Source: Chloroflexota bacterium (lineage in GTDB: Bacteria > Chloroflexota > Dehalococcoidia > UBA2979). Taken from it: a DNA stretch of 43,873 nt. The notes under the pieces are model-generated. The model worked only from the letters and a program-made list of their open reading frames with translations. It did no database searches and was not told the origin of the DNA. This document shows, in pieces, positions 27,260 through 35,784 of this stretch. Location of the stretch: positions 1 to 43,873 of the forward strand of contig VGPD01000013.1 of NCBI GenBank assembly GCA_016875635.1. The letters run 5' to 3'. The position numbers and the translations under genes were made by a program. Position 1 is the stretch's first letter. Every line of letters starts with the position of its first letter.

Positions 27260-28477
27260 TCAGCCTCTCAGCAGATCACCGGTCAGCAGCGGGACCGCCC
27301 CGGCGCTCCGTAGCATCCAGTCCGGGCCGCGCGGGAAGACCGTGCCCGGCACCAGGCGCAGCGCAGTCAGACGCCCGAGGAGCGCGCGGAGCGCCGCCTC
27401 CGCCTCGACCTTCGCGAGGGGCGCTCCGACGCAGTGATGCACACCCATCCCGAGCGACAGGTGCCGTTCGCCCCGGCGGGCGACATCGAACCGATCCGGA
27501 TCAGGGAATGCCGCCGGATCACGGTTCGCCGCCGCCACATGGGCCAGGACGGTGGCGCCCGCGGGGATTCGCCTGCCGTGCAGCACCGCGGGACGGGTCG
27601 TGAAACGGGCGATCACCTGCTGCGGCGGGTCGTAGCGCAGCATCTCGTCGACCGAGGCCTCCCAGTCCGGCTCTGCGCGCAGCCGCGCCTCTTCATCGGG
27701 ATGCGCGGCAAGCGCGATGACCCCGTTGCCGATCAGGTTCGCCGTCGTGTCGTTACCGGCGAGGGCGACATCGATCGTGAGTGCGAGAAGTTCCGCTCCG
27801 GTGAGCCGGCCCGCTTCGCTCCCGGCACGCGCCATCGCGGCGATCAGCGACTCCGGATCGCCCGCCTCGCCGCGTCCCACCCGCCCGAGGTAGCCCAGGA
27901 GGCCGTCGCGGGCCGCCTCGGCCTCGGCGCGGCGGGACGGCGTGAGATCCGCGTTTACGGTCTGCATCAACGCGGTCGCCCACGCGAGTACCTGCGCACG
28001 GTCAGCCTCGGGTGCGCCGAGCTGCACACCGATCACGGCACGCGGGAGCAGCGCGCCGAACTCGTTGAGTGCGTCGAATGGCTCATCGGCTCGCAGAGCG
28101 CCATCCAGTAACGCGATGACCTCGCGCTCGACGAAGCCTCGCATGCCTTCGACGTGGCGCGGCGTGAACGCCGCGGCGACGGCGCCCCGGAGACGGGCGT
28201 GCACGAGCGCGTCGCTCTGCCCGATACGCGGCGTATCCCCCAGCACCTGGCCCTCGCGCTGGTGGCGAATCCGCTCGCCTACCCGGCCGGTCGAATGGGC
28301 GGGGTCTGAGGCGTAGGTCTCGTCGTCGTGCAGCAGCGCGAGGCATTCTCCGTATGACGTCACGATCCAGGCCTCGTGTGGCTCCGAGTAGAAGACTGGA
28401 GCTTCCGAACGCAGTCGTGCCAGCGCAGGGTACGGGTCGGCGATATACGAAGGCCGTTGCGGGTTGAAGTACGCCAC
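27260..28477 (-). CDS. Cytochrome P450 (second of three tandem copies)
   Basis: 405 residues, same layout as its neighbours. The I-helix reads AGNDTT (240-245), ExxR is E278-M-L-R281, and the haem loop is LSLGMGVHHCVG with C349. The phenylalanine that normally opens the haem loop (FxxGxHxCxG) is leucine here. Starts with GTG. All three P450s share the N-terminal pattern FNPxxPSYxxxPYxxLARLR, so they are probably ancient tandem duplicates that diverged in substrate. It lies 11 nt downstream of the third copy. Confidence 0.95.
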   Translation of the reverse strand: MAYFNPQRPSYIADPYPALARLRSEAPVFYSEPHEAWIVTSYGECLALLHDDETYASDPAHSTGRVGERIRHQREGQVLGDTPRIGQSDALVHARLRGAVAAAFTPRHVEGMRGFVEREVIALLDGALRADEPFDALNEFGALLPRAVIGVQLGAPEADRAQVLAWATALMQTVNADLTPSRRAEAEAARDGLLGYLGRVGRGEAGDPESLIAAMARAGSEAGRLTGAELLALTIDVALAGNDTTANLIGNGVIALAAHPDEEARLRAEPDWEASVDEMLRYDPPQQVIARFTTRPAVLHGRRIPAGATVLAHVAAANRDPAAFPDPDRFDVARRGERHLSLGMGVHHCVGAPLAKVEAEAALRALLGRLTALRLVPGTVFPRGPDWMLRSAGAVPLLTGDLLRG

Positions 28478-28488
28478 GCTGGTCGCGC

Positions 28489-29700
28489 CTACCGGCCCGC
28501 GACCAGCAGGCGTCGAGGCCCGCGAAGCAGGAAGGTGCCACCGCGCTCCAACCCTGCGGGGACAGCCTGGAGGCGTGGGAAGTGGTCGAGCAGAGCGTTC
28601 AGCGCAACCTCACCCTGGACAAACGCCAGCGGCTGGCCGAGGCAGAAATGCGGGCCCTCTCCGAACGAGAGCAACTGCGTGTTCGTCAGCGGTCGCCTGA
28701 TGTCGAACTGGTCAGGCTCCGGGAAGACGGAGGGATCGCGGTGGGCCGCCCCGACCATCACGTACAGGGTGTCCCCCTTCATGATCCTTCGCCTACCGAC
28801 CTCGCACGCCTCGCGCGCAAAGCGCAGCAGCACCTGCGTCGCGCTGTCCCAGCGCAGCGACTCCTCGATGGCGCGGCGGACGAGCGACCGGTCGGCGCGC
28901 ACCTCTTCGAGGGCGGCAGGATGTGCGAGGAGCGCGGAGACGGCGTTGCCCAGCATGAAAGCGGTCGGACCGCTGCCCGCGGTGTACAGGAAGACCGTGA
29001 AGGAGAGCAGTTCATCCAGCGAAAGCCGGTCGCCCTGCGCCTCCGCCTCGACGAGGATCGAGATCACCTTTTTGCTCACGTCGCCCGCATGGCGCTCGGT
29101 GTAGGCACTCAGGAAGTCGAGCATCGCAGCCTTCGCCGTCTCGCCCTGCCGGTAGGCCTCGGGCGGCAGGTCGCCGCCCGCGATCACCCGCATCAGCGCC
29201 TGTGCCCACGCCCGCACCGGCCCGCGCTCGGCGTCGTCCAGGCCGAGGAGGTCGCTGACCACGATCACGGGCAGCGGCTCGGCCAGGTGCGACATGAATT
29301 CGAACGGCTGGCCCTCCGGGGCCTCGTCCAGCAACGCTTTGACCACCCGCGCCGCGACCGGCCGCTCGTCCTCGACCATCCTTGGCGTGAAGGCACGGCC
29401 AATCAGGCCGCGCAGACGCGCATGGACGGGCGGGTCGGAGGAGCCAAGCGTCGGCGTATCGCCCAGCGGGGACCGTGCTCGCGTCTCCTCGACATGGCCG
29501 CGCATGCCGCCGCTGGGGATCGTGGGGTCGTTGCCGAACAGCGCCTGCTCGCGCAGCACGTACGCGCAGTCCTCGTGCCGGGTGAGCACCCAGCCACCCA
29601 GTTCACGGCTGCGGAAGACCGGATCGTCGGCGCGCAGGCGGGCGAGCGCCGGGTACGGATCCTGCATGTACGACGGGCGGAAGGGATTGAAGAACGGCAC
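28489..29700 (-). CDS. Cytochrome P450 with a non-canonical I-helix (third of three tandem copies)
   Basis: 403 residues. ExxR (E280-S-L-R283) and the haem loop FGEGPHFCLG (C353) are intact, so it binds haem. The I-helix, however, reads AGSGPT (241-246), where its two sisters read AGNETT and AGNDTT: both the conserved acid and the following threonine are lost (Gly and Pro in their place). The acid-alcohol pair normally delivers protons to bound oxygen, so this enzyme may use a different chemistry (for example peroxide) or be redox-silent. GTG start, leaderless-type TAGCCT box 6 nt upstream. It is first in the P450 operon. Confidence 0.93.
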   Translation of the reverse strand: MPFFNPFRPSYMQDPYPALARLRADDPVFRSRELGGWVLTRHEDCAYVLREQALFGNDPTIPSGGMRGHVEETRARSPLGDTPTLGSSDPPVHARLRGLIGRAFTPRMVEDERPVAARVVKALLDEAPEGQPFEFMSHLAEPLPVIVVSDLLGLDDAERGPVRAWAQALMRVIAGGDLPPEAYRQGETAKAAMLDFLSAYTERHAGDVSKKVISILVEAEAQGDRLSLDELLSFTVFLYTAGSGPTAFMLGNAVSALLAHPAALEEVRADRSLVRRAIEESLRWDSATQVLLRFAREACEVGRRRIMKGDTLYVMVGAAHRDPSVFPEPDQFDIRRPLTNTQLLSFGEGPHFCLGQPLAFVQGEVALNALLDHFPRLQAVPAGLERGGTFLLRGPRRLLVAGR

Positions 29701-29706
29701 GCCGGG

Positions 29707-29712
29707 AGGCTA
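29707..29712 (-). promoter_or_regulatory. Candidate -10 box (TAGCCT) for the P450 operon, leaderless
   Basis: TAGCCT on the minus strand is followed by 6 nt and the GTG of the leading P450 gene. There is no Shine-Dalgarno. No -35 is recognisable, so this is a spacing-based call. Confidence 0.4.
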
Positions 29713-29737
29713 TCACGCAGGCTGCACACGCCCCTCC

Positions 29738-29765
29738 GTGACGCTAGGCGTGCCACTGCTATGGT
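29738..29765 (+). promoter_or_regulatory. Candidate promoter of the ABC1-family gene
   Basis: GTGACG (29738-29743) and TATGGT (29760-29765) are 16 nt apart, the latter preceded by TGC as an extended -10. Transcription would begin near 29772, about 54 nt before the ATG at 29826. It faces away from the P450 operon. Confidence 0.4.
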
Positions 29766-29825
29766 GGATCGACGGGGTCGCCGGGCGCCACCAGCCATCG
29801 GAGCGACACCACGGAGCGCCTGCGT

Positions 29826-31220
29826 ATGACCTCCACTCCCGTGTCCGCCGAACAGCGGATGCTGCGCCAGATGAGCGAGACGCCGGTGCGGCCGCCATAC
29901 GGCCGGCTGCGTCGCCTCGTCCCGCTCGGCCTGACAGTCCTCGGCCTCTGGCTGCGCTGGCGCTGGCTGCGCATCCAGCGTCGCCGCCATGGCGTTGAGG
30001 CGATGGCCGAGGCGACCCACCACTTTCATCAGCGCGCCGCCGAGGCCGTGGTGCGGCGCGCGGTCAAGCAACAGGGCCTGATCATCAAGACCTGTCAGTT
30101 CCTCGGCTCTCGCGCCGATGTGCTGATGGACGAATACGTGGTCACGCTCTCTCTGGTGCACGACCAGGTGCCGCCGCGGCCGTGGTCGGAGATCCGTCCA
30201 GTGATCGAGAGCGAGCTGGGCGGCGCCGTGGGCACCGTGTTCGCAGAGTTCGACCCGGAGCCGATCGCCGCCGCTTCGCTGGCGCAGGTGTACCGCGCCC
30301 GGCTCCACGACGGCACCGATGTCGCAGTAAAGGTGCAATACCCCGGCATCGACCGGATCGTTCAGTGGGACCTGCGGTCGATCACGCTGCTCGCCAACGT
30401 GTGGTCGCGCTTCGAGAACATCATCGACTTTCGCCCGATCGTTGCCGAGATGCGCCGTTACGCACCGGACGAGGTCGACTTCGTCCACGAGGCGGACGCC
30501 GCCGACGCGTTGCGGGAGATGCTCGCCGACCGCGACGACGTGGTGGTACCGCGCATCCACCGCGACTTCTCCACGAAGAAAGTCGTCACGATGGACTTCA
30601 TCGACGGCATCAAGATCAGCAACGTCGCCGCGCTCCGCGCGGCCGGCGTCGACACCGCCGCCGTCGCGGACACGCTGATCGACCTGTTCAATGAGATGAT
30701 CCTGCGGCGCGGGATGTTCCACGCTGACCCGCACCCCGGAAACGTCTTTGTCATTCCGCCGGAGGCAGCGGGCGGGAAGGCGAAGATCGCGCTCGTCGAC
30801 TTCGGGCTCACGAAGCGAATCCCGGACGAATTCCGCCAGCAGATGATCGTGCTCACCAGCGCGATCGTGGCACAACAGCCCGAGGCGATCTCGACGACGA
30901 TGAGTGACATGGGTTTCCGCACGCGCGAGGAGAACGTGGAGACCTACACCGCTCTGGGCGAAGCGTTCCTCGGCGACGTCCTCCGCTCTGGCAAGGCATA
31001 CGCCGACCAGGCGATGGTCGCGGAGGTGAACCAGCGGTTGGGCCGCGTCCTGCGCGCCAACCCCCTTGTCGATGTCCCCGGAGACGTCATCCTCATCGCG
31101 CGGGTCATGGGCCTGCTGTCCGGCCTCGGCCGGACGCTGGAGTCCAAGACCGACCTGATCGAGGCCCTGCTGCCATACCTCGACCCGGACGCGGAGCCCG
31201 CGGCTGGTTCACCCGGCTGA
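29826..31220 (+). CDS. ABC1/UbiB-family atypical kinase-like protein
   Basis: 464-residue member of the ABC1/AarF/UbiB family, ATP-binding proteins connected with quinone or lipid metabolism and often membrane-associated; an N-terminal hydrophobic-basic stretch (about 30-50) could bind the membrane. The alanine-rich loop AAASLAQVY (148-156), the kinase lysine K169 in VAVKVQYPG, HADPHPGN near 299-306 and VDFG are present. The diagnostic KxGQ motif is altered: IKTCQ (K88-T89-C90-Q91) in place of IKxGQ. K and Q remain. The gene is upstream of the TetR-MMPL pair but likely independent of it, with 126 nt between. Confidence 0.88.
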   Translation: MTSTPVSAEQRMLRQMSETPVRPPYGRLRRLVPLGLTVLGLWLRWRWLRIQRRRHGVEAMAEATHHFHQRAAEAVVRRAVKQQGLIIKTCQFLGSRADVLMDEYVVTLSLVHDQVPPRPWSEIRPVIESELGGAVGTVFAEFDPEPIAAASLAQVYRARLHDGTDVAVKVQYPGIDRIVQWDLRSITLLANVWSRFENIIDFRPIVAEMRRYAPDEVDFVHEADAADALREMLADRDDVVVPRIHRDFSTKKVVTMDFIDGIKISNVAALRAAGVDTAAVADTLIDLFNEMILRRGMFHADPHPGNVFVIPPEAAGGKAKIALVDFGLTKRIPDEFRQQMIVLTSAIVAQQPEAISTTMSDMGFRTREENVETYTALGEAFLGDVLRSGKAYADQAMVAEVNQRLGRVLRANPLVDVPGDVILIARVMGLLSGLGRTLESKTDLIEALLPYLDPDAEPAAGSPG

Positions 31221-31269
31221 GTGCCCCTGCGGCCTTGACACCGGCGCCGTCATGAACCAAGATTCACCG

Positions 31270-31285
31270 TTGTGAACGTTCATTC
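31270..31285. promoter_or_regulatory. TetR operator, left half-site copy (imperfect palindrome)
   Basis: TTGTGAACGTTCATTC shares the core TGAACGTTCA (31273-31282) with the right copy but has two changed outer bases on the left. Its centre is exactly 20 bp (two helical turns) from the centre of the next copy. Both precede the tetR gene, so autoregulation is likely. Confidence 0.7.
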
Positions 31286-31289
31286 ATCA

Positions 31290-31305
31290 GAATGAACGTT
31301 CATTC
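31290..31305. promoter_or_regulatory. TetR operator, right copy (perfect 16-bp palindrome)
   Basis: GAATGAACGTTCATTC is identical to its own reverse complement over all 16 bases. It overlaps the likely -35 position (TGAACG, 31293-31298, 17 nt before TAGATT at 31316-31321), so a bound repressor would block RNA polymerase. Two dimers could sit on the same face of the DNA with the left copy. Confidence 0.8.
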
Positions 31306-31315
31306 GAGACGCGGC

Positions 31316-31321
31316 TAGATT
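31316..31321 (+). promoter_or_regulatory. -10 box of the tetR-MMPL operon
   Basis: TAGATT lies 25 nt before the tetR start and 17 nt after TGAACG, a weak -35 that is part of the right operator. Repression would therefore be direct. Confidence 0.5.
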
Positions 31322-31346
31322 CTCCCTGACTTCCGAGGGAGTCGTG

Positions 31347-31976
31347 ATGGCGAAAGTCCCCGACCGGTACCTCGAGGAGCGACGCCAGGAAATCCTGGAC
31401 GCCGCTGCCCGCGTGTTCATCGAACGGGGATACGCGACGGCGACGATGCAGGAGATCGCGACCGCGTGCGACCTCGCCCCGGGGACGCTCTACCGCTATT
31501 TCGCTGGGAAGGCCGATCTGATCGCGGCCGTCGTTGGCCAGTGCATGGTGGCGCACCGCGACGTGCTGGCCGAGGTCACGGCCGCGGCCCCGACACCGGG
31601 CGTTGGATTCCGGTTGCTGGGCGAACATGTCGCCGAAGGCCTCCCTCAGCCGGGGTGGCAAGAGGAGTGCACGCTCCGTCTGGAGTCATACCTCGCCGCT
31701 CGCCGGGACGACCAGTTGCGGGAGCGGCTTGAAGAGCCGCTGCGCGAGACGCTCGCCGACCTCGCGGACATCATCCGGGCCGCGCAGGGCACCGGGGAGG
31801 CGGACCCCGCCGTGGACGCGGACGCCCTCTCGCTGCTGCTCCACTCAGCGGTCGCCGGGCTCTCGGCCCTTGCCATTCCACTGCGAGACACAGAGGCGGC
31901 ATCGGCCGCCTGGCGGCTGCTCATGCAGCTGGTGACGACGCTCATGGTCGAGCAACCGGCTTCGAACACAGCCTGA
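31347..31976 (+). CDS. TetR/AcrR-family transcriptional repressor
   Basis: 209-residue regulator from the ATG at 31347 (a GTG one codon earlier is an alternative). The N-terminal helix-turn-helix spans about residues 33-52 (TMQEIATACDLAPGTLYRYF), with the typical RxILDAAxxVFxERGYxxAT lead-in. The rest is the helical ligand/dimer domain. A Shine-Dalgarno AGGGAG lies just upstream. It is followed 12 nt later by the MMPL exporter and preceded by two matched palindromes, so it very likely represses itself and the exporter and releases DNA on binding an exported compound. The inducer is unknown. Confidence 0.93.
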   Translation: MAKVPDRYLEERRQEILDAAARVFIERGYATATMQEIATACDLAPGTLYRYFAGKADLIAAVVGQCMVAHRDVLAEVTAAAPTPGVGFRLLGEHVAEGLPQPGWQEECTLRLESYLAARRDDQLRERLEEPLRETLADLADIIRAAQGTGEADPAVDADALSLLLHSAVAGLSALAIPLRDTEAASAAWRLLMQLVTTLMVEQPASNTA

Positions 31977-31988
31977 GAGGTACACGAG

Positions 31989-34415
31989 ATGGATCAACCC
32001 ACCAATTCGAAGATGGGGTTCACCGGACGTGTGTCCGCCGCAAGCGCGCGACACCCCTGGCGCACCATCGGTATCTGGATCGTCGTGGCCGTCGCCCTCA
32101 TGGGCGCGTCCGGCGCCATGGGCGGGGTGTTTACCACCGACATCTCGTTCACCAGTAAGCCCGAGTCGCAGCGTTCCCGCGACATCTTCAAGGAGTGGCA
32201 GGGTGAGCCGATCTTCGAGTCGCTGGTGATTTCTTCGGAGAAATACCCGGTCAAGTCGCAGGAGTTCCAGGGTTTTGTCACGGAGATCACCGCGGCGTTG
32301 CGGAAGCACCCTCAGCACATCGACCCCAGCCAGACCACGAATGTCTATGAACTGGCGGCGGTGCAGCCCGGCGCGGAACTTGCGCTGATCTCGAAGGACG
32401 GGCACACCACGCTGGTGAACGCGCGCGTCCTCGGTGACGCGGACACGGCGGTCGAATCCGTGGCGGCACTGGATGACGCCGTCGCACCGTTCCGCGCGAA
32501 CAAGGACTTCACCATCCTCCGTGGCGGCTTCATCAGCGCCAACGAGGCGTTCACGACAGCGTCCGAGGTCGACCTGAAGTCAGAGCAATACGTCCTCCCG
32601 ATCGCGATGGTCATCCTGATCATCGTCTTTGGTGCGCTGGTCGCGGCGCTCGCGCCGATGTTCATCGGCATCTTCGCGATCATGCTGTCGATCGCCTCGG
32701 TCACGCTGATCTCTCAGATCTCGCCGCTCTCGATTTTCGTCACGAACGTGGTGACGATGATCGGCCTGGCGGTCGGCATCGACTACGCGTTGTTCACCAT
32801 CGCCCGCTACCGCGAGCAGCGGACGGCAGGGTTCGACGTGTCCGACTCAATCGCCATCGCCGGGGACACGGCCAGCCGGGCCGTCGTCTTCTCCGGCGCA
32901 ACCGTGGTGATCGCTCTGAGCGGCCTGATCCTCGTCCCGAACACGATCTTCCGGGCGTTCGGCATCGGTTCTTCCATCGTCGTCGTGTTCGCCGTGCTGG
33001 CCACGCTGACGTTGCTCCCGGCCGCGCTCCGCCTCCTTGGCGACCGGATCGAGGGGGTCCACCCGGCGCAATGGCAGCGTCTGGCCGCCCTCGCGACGGC
33101 CGCAGGGGTGGTCTTCGTCCCGGGCCCCGGTCGCGGTGTCCTGGCCGGCGTGACCTTCGCGATCCTCTTCCTGCCCGCGATCGTCCGTGGTGTCATGCGC
33201 ATCGCCGGTGGCCGCCGAAATACGCCGGTTGTCGCACGAGACGTGACCGCCACCGGCAACGGCGAGGACGGATTCTGGGGGGGCACCGCACGATTCGTGA
33301 TGCGGAACGCACTGGTGATGGCAACCGGCTCAGCCGCGTTGCTGCTTGTCCTGGCCGTCCCCTACACGAAGATCCACGTCGGTGCCTCCGGCCCATCCGC
33401 TTTGCCCGAGAGCTACGAGGTCAAACAGGCGTTCGAGGTGCTCAACGAGAAGTTCGTCCCGGGCTTCCTCGCACCGACGGACGTCGTGATCCTGGCGCCT
33501 GACGTGAAAGCACCGGCGATCCAGCAGGCGATGCTCGCATTCCAGCAGCGGGTCTCGCAGGACGTGGAAATCCGTCTGAGCCGCCCGCCGGTGGTGAGCG
33601 ACGATGGGACTCGGACGGCGCTCGGGGTCGCCCTGACCGGTGACCTGGCCAGCGAGCAGGCGCAGAACCAGGTGAAGCGACTTCGTGAGGAGATCATCCC
33701 GGCTGCCTTCAGCCAGTCCGGAGCCGAGGTGCTGGTCGGCGGCACTACCGCGATCAACATCGACCTGTTCGCCCAGGTGAGGCAGTACACGCCGATCGTC
33801 TTCGCCTACGTCCTGGGGCTGTCCTTCATCCTGCTGATGCTGGTATTCCGCTCCATCGTGGTCCCGATCAAGTCCATCATCATGAACCTGCTGTCCGTGG
33901 GCGCGGCTTATGGCGTGCTGATCGCGGTCTTCCAGTGGGGCTGGGCGCCGGACTTCATGGGCTTCGGCAAGGTCGACGCGATCGAAGCGTGGCTGCCCCT
34001 CATGATGTTCACCATCCTGTTCGGCCTGAGCATGGACTACCACGTCTTCCTGATCAGCCGGATCCGCGAGCGGTACGACGAGACGCGGCAGAACACGGAG
34101 TCGGTGGCGTTCGGCCTGCGCAGCACGGCGAACATCATCACCGGGGCGGCGGCGATCATGGTCGCGGTCTTCGGCGGGTTTGCGCTTGGCGACCTGGTGA
34201 TATTCCAGCAAATGGGCATCGGTCTCGCGGTCGCGGTCTTCCTCGATGCGACGATCGTGCGCACCGTGCTGGTGCCCGCGACCATGCGACTGCTGGGCGA
34301 CGCGAACTGGTACCTGCCGGCGTGGCTGCACTGGCTGCCTGACCTCCGCGTGGAGAAGGCGCCACCTACGCTGTCCGGGGCCACGGTCGGCGTTGCCGGT
34401 GACGGCGGCTCCTAG
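31989..34415 (+). CDS. MMPL-family (RND superfamily) transporter
   Basis: 808-residue membrane exporter with the two-half MMPL layout: an N-terminal membrane helix, a first extracellular loop, a helix bundle with the proton-relay Asp-Tyr pair in VGIDYALFTIARYREQ (near 262), a second extracytoplasmic loop, and a second bundle with GLSMDYHVFLISRIRERYDE (near 682). Both DY pairs are intact, so it should be driven by proton flux. Such proteins export lipids, glycolipids or drugs. It is the target of the adjacent TetR and ends at a gap of about 70 nt before the convergent ECF sigma gene. Length fits the shorter MMPL members. Confidence 0.95.
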   Translation: MDQPTNSKMGFTGRVSAASARHPWRTIGIWIVVAVALMGASGAMGGVFTTDISFTSKPESQRSRDIFKEWQGEPIFESLVISSEKYPVKSQEFQGFVTEITAALRKHPQHIDPSQTTNVYELAAVQPGAELALISKDGHTTLVNARVLGDADTAVESVAALDDAVAPFRANKDFTILRGGFISANEAFTTASEVDLKSEQYVLPIAMVILIIVFGALVAALAPMFIGIFAIMLSIASVTLISQISPLSIFVTNVVTMIGLAVGIDYALFTIARYREQRTAGFDVSDSIAIAGDTASRAVVFSGATVVIALSGLILVPNTIFRAFGIGSSIVVVFAVLATLTLLPAALRLLGDRIEGVHPAQWQRLAALATAAGVVFVPGPGRGVLAGVTFAILFLPAIVRGVMRIAGGRRNTPVVARDVTATGNGEDGFWGGTARFVMRNALVMATGSAALLLVLAVPYTKIHVGASGPSALPESYEVKQAFEVLNEKFVPGFLAPTDVVILAPDVKAPAIQQAMLAFQQRVSQDVEIRLSRPPVVSDDGTRTALGVALTGDLASEQAQNQVKRLREEIIPAAFSQSGAEVLVGGTTAINIDLFAQVRQYTPIVFAYVLGLSFILLMLVFRSIVVPIKSIIMNLLSVGAAYGVLIAVFQWGWAPDFMGFGKVDAIEAWLPLMMFTILFGLSMDYHVFLISRIRERYDETRQNTESVAFGLRSTANIITGAAAIMVAVFGGFALGDLVIFQQMGIGLAVAVFLDATIVRTVLVPATMRLLGDANWYLPAWLHWLPDLRVEKAPPTLSGATVGVAGDGGS

Positions 34416-34485
34416 CGGGTCGCCTCCCACGACGCCATTCAGGCGTAGCACACGGCCGTCCGAGGTGGCTCGGGCGGGCCGCTCG

Positions 34486-35769
34486 CTATCCCTCGCCCGC
34501 CTCAACCTCGCGAAGGCGACGGGCGAGGTAGCGCCGCTCAGTCTCGTTCTCACAGAGCGAGATGGCGCGGCGGTAGGCGTCCGCCGCAGACACGTTCCGA
34601 CCGAGGCGCCGCAGGAGATCTGCCCGAGCCGCGCTCAGGAGGTGGTACCGCTCCAGCCCCCCCTCGGCATCGATGGCGTCAATGAGCTCGAGACCCGCGA
34701 GGGGGCCTTCCGAAATGGCCACGGCGACGGCGTGATTCAGACGGACCGTCGGCACCGGTTGCATCCGCTCGAGGATGCCGTAAAGCGCGGCAATCTGCGC
34801 CCAGTCGGTCGCGGCCGGCGTCCGGGCCTCCATGTGCACCGCGGCGATCGCAGCCTGCACCTGGTACGGGCCGGCACGGCCCCGGCGCAGCGCGGCGTCG
34901 ACGAGGGCGATCCCCTCCGCCACCTCATCAGCATGCCAGCGTGAACGATCCTGATCGTCAAGGAGTACGAGGTCGCCGGCATCGTCGGCCCGCGCGTCTC
35001 GCCTGGCGTGATGGAGAAGCATGAGCGCGAGCAGCCCTCCCGCCTCGGGTTCCCCGGGGAGAAGTTCGACCAGCAGACGGCCGAGGCGGATGGCCTCGCT
35101 GGCGAGGTCACGCCGCACGAGTTGGTCGCCTGACGCGGCGGAATAGCAAGCGTTGAAGATCAGGTAGACCACCGTGAGGACGGAGTCGAGGCGGTCGGCG
35201 AGGTCCTCGTGCGCCGGGACGCGGTACGGGATGCGGGCGTCACGGATTTTCCGTTTGGCACGGACGATCCGCTGGGCCATGGTCGTCTCCTCGACCAGGA
35301 ATGCACGCGCGACCTCGGCGGTCGTCAGGCCACAGAGGGCGCGGAGTGTGAGGGCGACTCGCGCCTCGGGTGCCAGCGCCGGGTGGCAGCAGGTGAAGAT
35401 GAGGCGCAGGCGGTCGTCCGCGACCGCACCGTCCTCGGCGGGACGGTCGGGGAGTCCTTCCTCCTGCTCCAGGAGCGCACCGAGAGCGGCAAGCTTCGCG
35501 GCGAACCGCTGGTCACGCCGGATCCGGTCGATCGCGCGGCGCCGTGCCGCGGTGGTGAGCCACGCGGCGGGGTTCACTGGCACGCCGTCCAGAGGCCAGT
35601 GCTCGATCGCCACGGCGAGCGATTCCTGGAGTGCGTCCTGCGCGAGGTCTAAATCCCCACATGCTCGGACCAGCCCCGCGAGGATGCGGCCGCCCTCTGA
35701 GGAGAAGGCGACCGCGGCGGCCTCGCGGGCGCGTGCGGCAGCATCTGGCTGTGGCGACACGTCCAACAC
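34486..35769 (-). CDS. ECF42-group RNA polymerase sigma factor with TPR-like C-terminal extension
   Basis: Sigma-70 family ECF factor of 427 residues, about twice the usual ECF length because of a long helical C-terminal extension (about residues 190-427) characteristic of group ECF42. Sigma region 2 is around 20-85 with AVAIEHWPLDGVPVNPAAWL and ARRRAIDRIRRD; region 4 follows with ALTLRALCGLTTAEVARAF and MAQRIVRAKRKIR. The start is GTG. It lies 15 nt behind the DGPF/YCII gene, the well-known partner of ECF42, so the pair is translated together. ECF42 extension is needed for activity in the systems studied; no anti-sigma gene is seen here. Confidence 0.92.
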   Translation of the reverse strand: MLDVSPQPDAAARAREAAAVAFSSEGGRILAGLVRACGDLDLAQDALQESLAVAIEHWPLDGVPVNPAAWLTTAARRRAIDRIRRDQRFAAKLAALGALLEQEEGLPDRPAEDGAVADDRLRLIFTCCHPALAPEARVALTLRALCGLTTAEVARAFLVEETTMAQRIVRAKRKIRDARIPYRVPAHEDLADRLDSVLTVVYLIFNACYSAASGDQLVRRDLASEAIRLGRLLVELLPGEPEAGGLLALMLLHHARRDARADDAGDLVLLDDQDRSRWHADEVAEGIALVDAALRRGRAGPYQVQAAIAAVHMEARTPAATDWAQIAALYGILERMQPVPTVRLNHAVAVAISEGPLAGLELIDAIDAEGGLERYHLLSAARADLLRRLGRNVSAADAYRRAISLCENETERRYLARRLREVEAGEG

Positions 35770-35784
35770 TGGGTGACGCTCGGA

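Noticed and set aside
29403-30875. A 490-residue minus-strand open frame over the ABC1 gene.
   Set aside because: Antisense to HADPHPGN and other conserved motifs; the part at its end merges with a P450 in a different frame.
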